A stretch of DNA of 64,000 nt from Nannocystis sp. RBIL2 (GCF_026626745.1 NZ_JAPNJW010000002.1:4240151-4304150), one strand, 5' to 3'. Positions 1-8,435 are shown, numbered from the stretch's first letter. The notes: a model not told the origin generated them from the sequence alone. Program-made: numbers and translations.

Positions 1-12
1 ACGCGTGACACC

Positions 13-109
13 CGCGATCCCTCTCGAAACACCCGTTTGATGGAGAATCCGCGGCTTTCGGCGAGCGGGGGTGTTTCTGAGGGATCGCGTCTCGATTTTG
101 TCGCGATCC
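13..109. repeat. nested inverted repeats with alternative pairings
   Basis: Positions 13-35 and 66-89 form a long imperfect inverted repeat (CGCGATCCCTC arm plus a GAAACACCC block, about 30 nt between the arms). The right arm (GGATCGCG, 82-89) is also inverted against CGCGATCC at 102-109. The same 8-mer therefore occurs three times and the middle copy can pair with either side. This could be a terminator/antiterminator-like switch or the end of a small mobile element. No gene lies close enough to decide. Confidence 0.5.
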
Positions 110-182
110 GGGCAGTTTTCGATACAACCTCTCAAATTCGGACCCGTAGTGCGGTCTAGCTGGGGCTATACACCACATCACC

Positions 183-299
183 AACGTCCGCGAGGACGGC
201 ACCATCCCCGCGGTCGAACCGAAGAGCTGGCACTTGCTCAACACGTTCCGCACCCAGGCGCAGATCGAAGGCGGCGCGGTGAGCGACCCGCCGGGCTGA
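183..299 (+). pseudogene. decayed gene end (copy 1 of a family)
   Basis: An open frame ending at TGA 297-299 encodes a peptide containing VREDG...EP.SW.LL...QIEGGAV and ending DPPG. No start codon or upstream domain is present. The same peptide, with one frameshift, is found at 14880-15037 (VREDG...LEP.SWQLL...AQIEGGAV, ending DLPG), also cut off upstream. Two truncated copies in the same orientation suggest 3' remnants of a once full-length duplicated gene. The family is not recognised. Confidence 0.45.
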
Positions 300-336
300 C
301 ACGGCAGCAGTCGCGCCGCAGCGGGTGGAGTCCGGT

Positions 337-771
337 TCAGCGGTCGGCGGACTTCCACCACCCAAAGTTGGCGGGTGCCTGGGCCACTGGCTCGATGATC
401 TCCCACGCCTCGGCGATCAGCCCGTCCTCGAACCGCCAGATGTCGACCACCGCGATCCCCGGACCGGCGCCGGGAAGCCGGCGCTTCGAGTACATCACGA
501 CGTGGTCGCCCGCGGCCAGCATGTGCCGGATCTCGACCTGCAGTTCGGCCATCGGCACCGGGCGCGCAGCGGCCAGCCATTCCGCCCGGGTCCGTGAGGT
601 CGAGTCCGGCCGGTGGTGGACGAAGTCCGCTCTCAGCAGCGGTTCGAGCGTGTCGATGTCGCCCGTCTCGATCACCTTCGCCAGCGCCCGTTCGACGATG
701 TTTCTGTTCTCCGTGGTCATGGGCGCAGTGTTTCCGCGGTCGCCACGGTTGTCGATGAACTCCGATTTCAT
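337..771 (-). CDS. SnoaL-like / NTF2-fold protein
   Basis: The 144-residue protein has the size and pattern of the SnoaL-like NTF2-fold family: an N-terminal helix (VERALAKVIETGDIDTLEPLL), a DFVHHRPD turn and a closing beta segment (VVDIWRFEDGLIAEAWEI). Such proteins bind small hydrophobic ligands or catalyse cyclisation or hydrolysis of them; the substrate here is unknown. The start at 771 is chosen because GGAG lies 4-5 nt upstream, but an internal ATG at 720 (MTTENRN) would fit the family length better. It is transcribed divergently from an MmyB-like XRE regulator 35 bp away, which probably controls it. Confidence 0.75.
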   Translation of the reverse strand: MKSEFIDNRGDRGNTAPMTTENRNIVERALAKVIETGDIDTLEPLLRADFVHHRPDSTSRTRAEWLAAARPVPMAELQVEIRHMLAAGDHVVMYSKRRLPGAGPGIAVVDIWRFEDGLIAEAWEIIEPVAQAPANFGWWKSADR

Positions 772-806
772 GGCGCTCCGCTCCAGGACGAGTACTCTCG
801 ACCAGC

Positions 807-1574
807 GTGTACACGATCGGGGAACTCCTGCGGCAGTGGCGGCAGCGCCGGCGGCTCAGCCAGCTCGAGCTCGCGCTCGCCGCCGACGTCTCGCCCCGTC
901 ATGTCAGCCTGGTCGAGACCGGCAGGTCCAACCCGAGCGCCGACATGGTCCTCCGGCTGGCGAAGCAGCTCGGCGTGCCGCTGCGCGAGCGCAACCGGCT
1001 GCTGCTCGCCGCGGGCTTCGCACCGCGGTATGCCGAGCGGCCGCTCGACGACGACGCGCTGTCGGCGGCCAGGGACGCGGTCGGGAGGGTACTCCGCGCG
1101 CACGAGCCGTATCCCGCGCTGGTCTTCGATCGCCGGTGGAACATCGTGATGACCAACCGTGCCGTCGACCCGTTCTTCGCGCGCGTCGCTCCCGACCTGC
1201 TGCGGCCGCCGGTCAACCTGGTGCGGCTGGGGTTGGATCCACGGGGGCTCGCCTCGCTGGTCGTCAACCTGGCCGACGTGCGCGCGGTGTTCCGCTCCCG
1301 GATCACGCGCCAGCTCGCCGCCGCTCCCGACGCCGAGCTCCTCGCGCTCTACGAGGAGCTGCTGGCGTCCGACCCCGAAGAGGCGCCGGGCCCGACGGTC
1401 GAATCCAACGTCCTGATCCCGATGATTCTCCGCGTCGACGGCCGGGAGCTGCGCCTGTTCTCGACCATCACCACGTTCGGCACCCCGATGGACATCACGC
1501 TGGACGAGATCGCAATCGAGTCGTACTACCCGGCGGACGAGGAGAGCGCCGCCTACTTCACGAGGTCCGGCTGA
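807..1574 (+). CDS. XRE-family regulator with MmyB-like ligand domain
   Basis: Residues 3-60 form a helix-turn-helix of the XRE/Cro type (GELLRQWRQRRRLSQLELAL...SPRHVSLVETGRS.PS). Residues about 85-250 match the MmyB-like ligand-binding domain (PALVFDRRWNIVMTN, then VNLVRLGLDPRGL and LFSTITTFGTPMDITLDEI). Members of this family usually sit divergent to a small enzyme gene and regulate it, which fits the SnoaL-like gene on the other side of a 35-bp gap. The start is GTG with no clear Shine-Dalgarno sequence. The C-terminal TTFGTP/ITLDE motif is well preserved, so the gene looks intact. DNA-binding transcription factor in the cytoplasm; the ligand is unknown. Confidence 0.88.
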   Translation: MYTIGELLRQWRQRRRLSQLELALAADVSPRHVSLVETGRSNPSADMVLRLAKQLGVPLRERNRLLLAAGFAPRYAERPLDDDALSAARDAVGRVLRAHEPYPALVFDRRWNIVMTNRAVDPFFARVAPDLLRPPVNLVRLGLDPRGLASLVVNLADVRAVFRSRITRQLAAAPDAELLALYEELLASDPEEAPGPTVESNVLIPMILRVDGRELRLFSTITTFGTPMDITLDEIAIESYYPADEESAAYFTRSG

Positions 1575-1891
1575 GGGTCGTTCCGGGCCCGCCACGCGAG
1601 CGCGAGTCGATCGAGAGGCAGGTCGCGGGCGGCGAAGTCCTCCACGAGGCTGGCCGAATCGTCTCGGCGGCCATGGACGAGCCGCCGGACGAGGCGGGCG
1701 AGGCTCGAATCCTGCTCACGGCCATCCACTTGCTGCTGCTCGCGTCGGTGTTCGTCGCGCGACCGTCCCCATCCGCGAAGAATTCGCCGTCGAACGAAGA
1801 GCTGCAAGCACCCCCGCACGAGGTGAGCAGCCGGACGCGGCGCAGGTCGCCGAGTACGCGGTAGAGGTGTCCGAGGACAGCAAAGGGTCAC
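1553..1891 (-). pseudogene. possible decayed ORF convergent with the XRE gene
   Basis: On the minus strand the last ~50 codons read like natural protein (SLVEDFAARDLPLDRLALAW) and stop just inside the 3' end of the XRE gene. Further upstream the frame becomes Arg-rich and loses coding character, and the opposite strand carries a propeller remnant from about 1867. It may be the 3' end of a lost gene. The family was not recognised and this is the weakest call in the region. Confidence 0.25.
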
Positions 1892-2010
1892 CTGTGGTTC
1901 GGGACCTCGGGTAAAGACGCTGCGCGCCTGACGGGCGAACGCTCACCTATTTCACCGAGCAGGACGGCCTATACGGAAATACCATCACCAGCATCGTCCT
2001 CGACACCGCA
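1867..2010 (+). pseudogene. remnant of a two-component-regulator propeller (Reg_prop) protein
   Basis: Allowing frameshifts, the plus strand reads VSEDSKG, then LWFGTSGKDA, then DGRTLTYFTEQDGLYGNTIT followed by SIVLDT. This is the repeat unit of Reg_prop beta-propellers (EDSKGxLWFGTxxG...FTxxDGLxxNxVTSI), which form the periplasmic sensor part of hybrid histidine kinases and similar proteins. Only one blade survives and it is broken by at least two frameshifts. The hydrophobic stretch just upstream (LTAIHLLLLASVF, from about 1720) could be the old signal peptide. No kinase part is nearby. Confidence 0.55.
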
Positions 2011-2583
2011 CATTCGGAGCTCGTCGCGCGCTCACCGGCTCCGGCGAGCGCCCAATGTCATCTCGCCAATGCGGCGTGCCAGTGGCCTCGGATCGCGGGC
2101 GCCCGGCGCCAGAAGCGCACAAATCACGCCGAACCGTGTACACCTCGGGCCCGGAGGGCTCCAAGAGGACCGCCCGATTTCGCGCATGGGTCAGCCAACG
2201 GCAAGTGCGGGGCTCAGACCACAAAGGACGTCTGTCCGCGCCGAATTTGCGCCTAAAACGCGCGCTGGCGCGCGGCGGGGCCACGATGACCGAAAAAGGC
2301 CGCGAATTTCCCAGGAGGAGATCTCCCGCGGCGTTCCCGCGAGGTCCGATCGACGTCCGAATTGGCGAAACCGCGAGCGGCCCACGGTTGCGACCTGGAC
2401 TCTGTTCTAGTTGCGGGCTGGGTAAAACGCGGCGTCCACGCGCCCCCATCGGCTCGAATCAGCGCGGGCGATGCCGCCCATTCGCGGGGATGCGGTCGCC
2501 GGTTCACGGTGCCTTCCCTGGCTTCCATCGCCAGCCGTTCTCGTGAGCATATCGCCGTCGTCCCACGAACCCAGGAGATAGCG
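2011..2583. other. intergenic stretch with no recognised gene
   Basis: No reading frame in this 570-bp stretch has convincing protein character. It contains only the leader of the lipoprotein gene at 2584, including AGGAGATA just before the ATG. Confidence 0.4.
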
Positions 2584-4812
2584 ATGACTCGGAATAGAGT
2601 TCAATTTGCGTCGTTGGCTGCGATGATGATTGGTGCGATCGGTGCATTCGGATTGGTCGGCTGTACCGATACCGACGTCGACGAATCGGACCTCGACGGC
2701 GTCGAATTCAAGAAAGATGACGATCCGAAGTTCCCGTTCCCGGGCGAGAGCGTCTCGGCGGAGAAGCTGCCGTTCGTCGAGCCGATCGAGGCGGCCGAGG
2801 TGTTCGTCCAGAAGTTGCCCAAGGCGACCGAGGCCGGTGAGAACGTCGCGGTGCACATCAAGCTGGAGGAGCCGCATAACAAGGAGCTCAGCGACAGCCT
2901 GATCCGCGTCGTCGGCGACCCCAAGAACCCGATGATGCTGGTGCGCAGCGACGCCCTGGTCGAGCTCGGCGTGCTCAAGACCAGCCCCGGCAAGCAGTTC
3001 TTCACCGCCTTCGCCACGCTGACCGACGAGGAGCTCGAGCAGCGCGTGAAGGCCGAGGCGACCTTCGAGAAGTTCGGCGAGACGACCAAGGACCGGATCG
3101 TCTTCCAGGGCCGCAACCCGATCGCCGTCACGACGGGCATCAAGTTCGACATCGGCGTGTTCGACACCGGCGTCCCGGTCGCGCTCGGGCCCTGTCCGGT
3201 CATGCCGATCTCGACGCCGGCGCGCTGGGAGGAGGCGCTCGTCATCACCGACCTCGCGGTGGTCCGCGACAAGAACCGCACCAATGACGTGTGCGATCCC
3301 GGGCTCGACAACCCCAACGGGGTGTGGACATTCAAGCACCTGATGGAGGAGATGGCGATCGGCTCGGGCCTCAGCACCAACGACTTCGTCGTCAAGTGGC
3401 TGTCGACCTGGCTGACCAACCAGGTCGTCAACGACGACACGATCCCCGCGCGGACGCAGATGTTCCAGCAGGTGATCCGGCCGTGGGCCAACGCCAGCGG
3501 CGTCACCTCCTCGCTGGTGGGCGGCAACCTGACCCTCGGCGGCCCGCTCAACCTCGACAAGGCGCCGTTCCGCCTGTCCGCGATCGTCAACCGCATCGAC
3601 CTCGGCAAGACCAGCAGCGGCGGCGGTTATTTCGGCGGCGGCATGCCGCTGTCCGCGGGCGAGATGCGCTTCGTGTTCGGCGTGCAGAACCTGAACGGCT
3701 GCAGCCAGCTGCCCTTCTCGGTGATCTTCGAATACGGCGTACCGCGAGAGGACTGTGCGGCGATCAAGGACTGGGCGAACCAGTGGATCCGCCTCAGCGA
3801 CCCCTTGCTGCCGCGATTCTCGTCCTCGTGGCGCGCGCACCTGGAGAGCATCACCGAGAACGTGGTGCTCAACGGCGCCGCGCCGACCAAGGGCAACCAG
3901 AACGCGATCAACCAGATCCGGACCAACGAGAACGCGCTCAACTTCCATTGGGAGCTCCGCGAGTTCACGCTCTCCACCGAGGACGCGCTCACCGGCGTCG
4001 ACACGCCGGCCGACGGCCCGCTGCTCCCGCACACCGTCGCTATGACCCCCGACGACAGCGTCTACGACGCGAACGCCGACGGCAACATCGACGACTGGAC
4101 GCTGTTCACGCCGATGCCGCCGTCGGGCGCGCCCGGTGCGGTCCTGTCCGAGGTCTCGATGGGCGCGTTCTTCACGTCCGGCGCGAGCGGCAACACGGTC
4201 GTCGGGGACTGCAGTCCGGCCTTCGAGATGCCGCTCGAGGCCAGCGGCATGCCGCTGCGCGGCGGTAACGCGTTCGTGGCGCCCGTGACCCACTGGCAGA
4301 TCGACGCCGCCGCCCCGAGCGATCCGCGGGAGGTCTGCGCGCGCCAGCAGTTCTCGGTCAACACCTGCAGCGGCTGTCACTTCGCGGACACGAGCACGTC
4401 GTTCTTCCACGTCAACCCGACAGTCGCGCCCGCGGCCCTCTCGGACTTCATGACCGGCACCGGCGCCGGCAACGTGCTGGCGGTGCCCGACCAGCAGTGG
4501 GGCCCCGGCGTGGCGTGGATGGAGTTCGCCGACCTCGATCGCCGCCACAACCGGCTCTACGAGATCGCGTGCAACAGCTGCGGCCGCAGGGTCGTGTTCC
4601 CGCACCTGATCGACCTGATCGTGGAGTTCAACGGCGTGGTCCCCGTGGACGCCGTCGCCGGCAAGGATTCGCCGTTCAAGGTCGGTCCGGTGAAGGGCCT
4701 CGACACGGTCAAGCAGCTGCTCGCCGCCACCGCGAAGGCCGACAAGGACGCGGTCACGCAGGACGTCGAGCTGAGCAACTTCACCGGCACGAGCCAGACC
4801 TTCGTGCACTGA
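2584..4812 (+). CDS. lipoprotein with a C-terminal CxxCH motif
   Basis: A 742-residue exported protein. The start at 2584 is set by AGGAG seven bases upstream and by the signal peptide MTRNRVQFASLAAMMIGAIG, which ends in the lipobox GLVGC with Cys27 as the lipidation site; an upstream in-frame extension has no coding character. The body (FSVIFEYG, HWELREFTLST) is not a family I can name. Near the C-terminus is C595-S-G-C-H599, a c-type haem attachment signature, and a second pair C663-N-S-C666. A single haem-binding or metal-binding redox domain is possible, but a structural disulfide or zinc site cannot be excluded. It stands alone, is followed by a strong hairpin, and probably resides in the outer membrane or periplasm. 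Confidence 0.75.
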   Translation: MTRNRVQFASLAAMMIGAIGAFGLVGCTDTDVDESDLDGVEFKKDDDPKFPFPGESVSAEKLPFVEPIEAAEVFVQKLPKATEAGENVAVHIKLEEPHNKELSDSLIRVVGDPKNPMMLVRSDALVELGVLKTSPGKQFFTAFATLTDEELEQRVKAEATFEKFGETTKDRIVFQGRNPIAVTTGIKFDIGVFDTGVPVALGPCPVMPISTPARWEEALVITDLAVVRDKNRTNDVCDPGLDNPNGVWTFKHLMEEMAIGSGLSTNDFVVKWLSTWLTNQVVNDDTIPARTQMFQQVIRPWANASGVTSSLVGGNLTLGGPLNLDKAPFRLSAIVNRIDLGKTSSGGGYFGGGMPLSAGEMRFVFGVQNLNGCSQLPFSVIFEYGVPREDCAAIKDWANQWIRLSDPLLPRFSSSWRAHLESITENVVLNGAAPTKGNQNAINQIRTNENALNFHWELREFTLSTEDALTGVDTPADGPLLPHTVAMTPDDSVYDANADGNIDDWTLFTPMPPSGAPGAVLSEVSMGAFFTSGASGNTVVGDCSPAFEMPLEASGMPLRGGNAFVAPVTHWQIDAAAPSDPREVCARQQFSVNTCSGCHFADTSTSFFHVNPTVAPAALSDFMTGTGAGNVLAVPDQQWGPGVAWMEFADLDRRHNRLYEIACNSCGRRVVFPHLIDLIVEFNGVVPVDAVAGKDSPFKVGPVKGLDTVKQLLAATAKADKDAVTQDVELSNFTGTSQTFVH

Positions 4813-4824
4813 GTTGCGCCGCGC

Positions 4825-4855
4825 GGCGCTCGCGGCCGACGACGCCGCGAGCGCC
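4825..4855 (+). terminator. strong hairpin after the lipoprotein gene
   Basis: A perfect 12-bp stem (GGCGCTCGCGGC / GCCGCGAGCGCC) with a 7-nt loop begins 13 nt after the stop codon at 4812. There is no T-run, as is common for hairpins at gene ends in high-GC genomes. Confidence 0.6.
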
Positions 4856-5016
4856 GGGGCTGCCTCGATCCGATCGCAGGCGAGCGCTCCGTGGCCGCAG
4901 CTCGCTCGACGACTGCCGATCGCGCGCGCAGCGCCGGCGGTCGACGGCCGGGCCGCGGCGCGCCGTCACTTTTTTGTGCAACGCTCGCGGCTCCGGCGGC
5001 ATGCAGGGGCTGACCC

Positions 5017-6420
5017 ATGGCGCACTCTGAGATGACGGCCACCCTGCTGGCGGACCTACGGTGGTTGCGGCAGTTCGCGCAGGTCCTGGCGCGCGACGGA
5101 GACGAGGCTGACGACCTCGTACAGGAGGCGCTCGTGGCCGCGTGGCGGCGCGGGCCGAACAGCGAGGGGTCGCTGCGCCCGTGGCTGGCGACGGTGGTGC
5201 GAAACCTGTTTCGCATGCGCCTGCGCGCCGACGCCCGACGCGAGCGGCGCGAGCAGACGATCGAGGGCCCGACGTCCGCGCCCGACCCCGATTGCGAGCT
5301 CGAGCGCCTGATGGTGCTGAAGATCCTGCTGAGCGAGATCGAGGCGCTGCCGGCGGACGACCAGCGGATCCTGATGCGTCGATTCTTCGCAGGGGAGCAA
5401 GCGGTCGACATCGGCCGCGAGCTCGGTGTACCGGCCGCCACGATCCGCTCGCGCCTCAATCGCTCTCTGAAGCGCCTGCGCGAGCGCCTGGACGCGCGCT
5501 GCGACGGTCGCAAGAGCTGGTGCGCGGCGGTCCTGGTCGGGCCGCCGGCGCTGCCGACGACCCAGGCGAGCGCGGCGACGAAAGGCGGCAGCATGAGCCT
5601 GATCGTGAAGGGGTTGCTGGTGGTGACGACAGCGGCGGCAGGCGTGGCCGGATGGGCGGTGCTGACCCGGCCGCCCGGCGAATCACCAGAGATGGTCGAA
5701 GAGACAGGCGACAAGACGACCGCGATCGCGGCGCCGGCGGCGACCGATGCGGCCGACCCACGGCGCGAGGCCTGGGAGCGGCGCAAGCGGGAGATCCGGC
5801 AGGTGCTGCCGGCGCTCCCGCAGCCGGCACCGACGCCCGCGCGGCCGAGCGACGGCCTGCGAGCGGCCTTCGACGCGTGCATGCGAGACCTCGGGGCGAC
5901 GGGCAGCGGCGCGCTGACGATCGACTTGATGGAGATCGGCGCCCCGGACATCGGGACGATCTATGAGTCGGTGGAGATCGTGGAGTCGACGTTCCCCGAT
6001 ACGGAGGTGCTGACCTGCCTGACGGAGTCGATGCTCGGCTGGGTCGGCGAGGCGCCGACGGAGAGCTTCGAGCGCCTGTCCCGGAGCACGATGGTGCTCG
6101 GGGAGCCGGCCGACGACGCGGAGAAGGAGCGCCGACAATTCGAGGCGGTCGTCGGGGCGCACGTGCGCGAGATCCAGTTCTGCGAGAAGAGGGCGCCAGG
6201 CAGTCAGGGCCGGATGACGCTGCTGTGGACGATGGGCACGCCGCAGGACGACCGGCTGCGCGCGAGGACTGTGACGCCGACGCTGTCGGAGGTGCCGCAG
6301 GCGATCGTCGACTGCGCGGTAGAGCGGGGGCTCATCTGGGCGTTCCCGGCGAAGATGGCAGAGAAGTCCTACGAATACGCGTTCGTACTGCCGATCGCGG
6401 CGACGAAGGCCGGGCCGTAA
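5017..6420 (+). CDS. ECF sigma factor fused to a membrane-anchored C-terminal domain
   Basis: Residues 10-77 are sigma region 2 (DEADDLVQEALVAAWRR, LRPWLATVVRNLFRMRLRA). Residues 110-163 are region 4 with its helix-turn-helix (LPADDQRILMRRFF, AVDIGRELGVPAATIRSRLN). Unlike ordinary ECF sigma factors (about 180-200 residues), this 467-residue protein continues into a transmembrane helix at about 195-214 (LIVKGLLVVTTAAAGVAGWA), then a Pro/Ala linker and a roughly 230-residue domain predicted outside the membrane that contains two Cys-bearing segments (FDACMRDLG, QFCEKRAPG). The tail may act as a built-in anti-sigma or sensor, releasing the sigma part by proteolysis; that is inference. AGGGG lies 8 nt before the ATG. 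Confidence 0.85.
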   Translation: MAHSEMTATLLADLRWLRQFAQVLARDGDEADDLVQEALVAAWRRGPNSEGSLRPWLATVVRNLFRMRLRADARRERREQTIEGPTSAPDPDCELERLMVLKILLSEIEALPADDQRILMRRFFAGEQAVDIGRELGVPAATIRSRLNRSLKRLRERLDARCDGRKSWCAAVLVGPPALPTTQASAATKGGSMSLIVKGLLVVTTAAAGVAGWAVLTRPPGESPEMVEETGDKTTAIAAPAATDAADPRREAWERRKREIRQVLPALPQPAPTPARPSDGLRAAFDACMRDLGATGSGALTIDLMEIGAPDIGTIYESVEIVESTFPDTEVLTCLTESMLGWVGEAPTESFERLSRSTMVLGEPADDAEKERRQFEAVVGAHVREIQFCEKRAPGSQGRMTLLWTMGTPQDDRLRARTVTPTLSEVPQAIVDCAVERGLIWAFPAKMAEKSYEYAFVLPIAATKAGP

Positions 6421-6440
6421 AGCCCCGCACGTGCAGGGCT
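6421..6440 (+). terminator. hairpin directly after the sigma-factor stop
   Basis: AGCCC-c-GCAC / GTGC-a-GGGCT forms a 9-bp stem with one mismatch, beginning at the first base after the TAA at 6418-6420. No T-run. Confidence 0.4.
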
Positions 6441-6653
6441 CGGGCCCAGCGCAAGCTACTCCTGCTCGCGGTGCTTCACCCGGGCTGGTGGATGAGCGCC
6501 CGCTCCGGGGATTGCGGACAGACACTGATCATGGGCTCGTCCGTGGATGCGGCTGGCCAGATAGGAGTGCCCAGCTCCGGCTCGTGCACATCGCGGGACG
6601 GCTCGTCGCAAGCGCGCGCCGCATGGGCCGAGGCGAGGGCTGACCCATGCCGC

Positions 6654-7040
6654 TCACTGCCGTGGCTCGCTCGGCGCGCCCGAACTGGCGAGCAGCGCGA
6701 AGCCGTCGTCGCACACCATTCCGCGTCCGCTCCCCGGTTGCCATCCCCTCGCCATCGCCGCCTGGATCAGCCGCGCCGCGAGTGCGGGTCGATTGAGGTT
6801 ATAGGCGACGCCATCGACGAGGAGCCTGCCGTCGTATCCGCCCCAGCCCTGGCCCGCGGTGGTGCTCCCGCCCTCACCGTCGACGAAATGGACCCGCAGC
6901 GCGCCGCGGCGCTCGCCGTCCCGCCAGGCCGAGACGCGCTCGACGCAGCGGTGATTGCCGTCGACTTCCAGATGCCCGTGCGAGCGCGTCCAGCAGAAGC
7001 GTTCGCCGTCGATCACGAGTCGCCGTGGGACTCCCACCAT
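6654..7040 (-). CDS. conserved-looking hypothetical protein
   Basis: A 128-residue protein from ATG 7040 (MVGVPRRLVIDGERFCW); a GTG at 7055 would add five residues. It has no signal peptide and no membrane segment. It alternates beta-strand patterns (LVIDGERFCWTRSHGHLEVD, ALRVHFVDGEGG) with a C-terminal helix ending in IQAAMARGWQPG. The family is not recognised. It lies downstream of the DUF4240-trypsin gene on the same strand, separated by 160 bp that include a hairpin at that gene's stop, so it is probably a separate unit. Confidence 0.6.
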   Translation of the reverse strand: MVGVPRRLVIDGERFCWTRSHGHLEVDGNHRCVERVSAWRDGERRGALRVHFVDGEGGSTTAGQGWGGYDGRLLVDGVAYNLNRPALAARLIQAAMARGWQPGSGRGMVCDDGFALLASSGAPSEPRQ

Positions 7041-7189
7041 GGCGAGGGTAGCCACACGCGACGCCGCCGGTCAACGATCGGCCCGAGTCGCTGCGATTGC
7101 CGAGGCCGTCGAGGAGGACGGATCCGAGCACCTGGTGCGTGCGCGTTCTTCGAGCTGAAACACGCCACGGGCCAGGAGCGAGCGATGGA

Positions 7190-7212
7190 CACCGGCGGCT
7201 CCTCAGCCGGTG
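7190..7212 (-). terminator. hairpin overlapping the stop of the DUF4240-trypsin gene
   Basis: CACCGGC (7190-7196) and GCCGGTG (7206-7212) form a 7-bp stem around the stop codon at 7203-7205 on the minus strand. Weak terminator candidate. Confidence 0.3.
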
Positions 7213-8435
7213 ATCGTTCGCAGCAGCTCGCGGATCTGCTCGGCCTGCAGCAGCATGCCGTAGGTCGTCGCTCCGGGGATGGCGCGGACCAGCAGGCCGA
7301 CGACCTCGCCCTGCCCGGACAGCAGCGGGGCGCCGCTGGTACCGCCGAGGACGAGGTTGGGGCGATCGAAGGCGACGACGCCGAGGCCGCGATCGTCGGC
7401 GACCTTGACCGCGCGATGCAGTCGCTTCGTCCGCGGAGCGCCGGCCCGCACCGATCCGGCGAGGAACACGACGTCGCCGGGGATCGGGTTGCGGGCCGCC
7501 AATCGCAGCAGCGGAAGCCCGTGGCGGGCGGGCAGCGCGAAGGCGCAGAGGTCGAGGGTCGGGTCGTCGCCGGTGGCGCCGGCGATCGCCAGAGAGCGGC
7601 CGGCGACGCCGGTCGGCGCGCCGTCGAAGGGGTCGGTCAGCTTCACCGACTCGACGAAGCGATCCATGAACTCGCCGGGGACGTCCTTCGAGAGGCCGCC
7701 GGCGGGGCCGAACAAATGCTGGCAGGAGACGAGCAGGTCGCGGCCGAGCTCGGGGAAGGCGAGCGGGAACGCGGAGCCGGCGGTGAACGGGCCGATCGCG
7801 GTGACGAACTCGGGCTTGTTGACGGCGCCGCGCTTGAACAAAGGAGCGCCGGGGTCGTCGGCGTCGTCCTCCTGTTCGGGCTCTTCTTCGTCCCCAAAGC
7901 GGGCGTACAGGCGCGGCAGGTGCTCGCGCAGCAGCTCGCGGGTGAACGTGGCGCCCTTCAGGCGATCTGCGGGCCAGGTCGACTGGCCTTCGATCTCGAC
8001 ACGGTGCGTGGGGCCCTCGAACTCGCGGCCCTGCGAGCGCTTGTAGGCGACGGCGGCGGCGCCGAGCATCGCCTCGCAGCTCGGGTGCTCCTTCAATGGA
8101 TGGTCGGCGAGCGAGTCCGGGTCGTGGATCGCGGCCATGTAGACGCGCTCGCCCTGCCCGATCAGCCAGCCGCGGAAATAGTCGAAGCCGTCGTCCGAGC
8201 AGCCGCCCATGATCGTATACGCTGCCGCCCACAGCTCGCGGCGGCGGGCGGCGCCCTGGTGGGCCCAGTACCAGGCGTCGAATGCGGCGATGTCGTCGGC
8301 GGGCAAGTCGGCGAGCAGGTCGACGAGCGCGGCGGCGGTGCGGCGCGTGCCGGCGTCGCTGCGAGCCGCGTCGATCAAGTTCCAGAAGCGTGTCCGGTCC
8401 ACCGCTGCTGCGTAGCCCGATACAGGCGGCGACAC
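7203..8435 (-). CDS. DUF4240-trypsin-like peptidase fusion
   Basis: The first ~120 residues match DUF4240 (RFWNLIDAAR, LADLPADDIAAFDAW, LWAAAYTIMGGCSDDGFDYF). This domain is common in bacteria, usually as a single-domain protein of unknown function. After an acidic linker (DEEEPEQEDDADD) comes a chymotrypsin-fold peptidase with an apparently complete triad: His240 in SCQHLF, Asp295 in TLDLCAF and Ser367 in GGTSGAPLL. There is no signal peptide, so it should be cytoplasmic. DUF4240 might recognise a target or trigger and the peptidase act on it; that is inference. The start at 8435 is in good context for DUF4240, but MDRTRF-like starts slightly further in are possible. Confidence 0.82.
   Translation of the reverse strand: MSPPVSGYAAAVDRTRFWNLIDAARSDAGTRRTAAALVDLLADLPADDIAAFDAWYWAHQGAARRRELWAAAYTIMGGCSDDGFDYFRGWLIGQGERVYMAAIHDPDSLADHPLKEHPSCEAMLGAAAVAYKRSQGREFEGPTHRVEIEGQSTWPADRLKGATFTRELLREHLPRLYARFGDEEEPEQEDDADDPGAPLFKRGAVNKPEFVTAIGPFTAGSAFPLAFPELGRDLLVSCQHLFGPAGGLSKDVPGEFMDRFVESVKLTDPFDGAPTGVAGRSLAIAGATGDDPTLDLCAFALPARHGLPLLRLAARNPIPGDVVFLAGSVRAGAPRTKRLHRAVKVADDRGLGVVAFDRPNLVLGGTSGAPLLSGQGEVVGLLVRAIPGATTYGMLLQAEQIRELLRTITG

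Noticed and set aside
2407-4809. 800-codon open frame antisense to the CxxCH lipoprotein gene
   Set aside because: The codons mirror the real gene's third-position GC bias; the product is Arg/Val/Asp/His-rich with no domain, and the sense strand has signal peptide, lipobox and ribosome-binding site.
5008-6650. GGGCTGACCCATG occurring near 5010 and again near 6640
   Set aside because: A 13-base match is expected by chance many times in 64 kb of 70 % GC DNA and flanks do not align.
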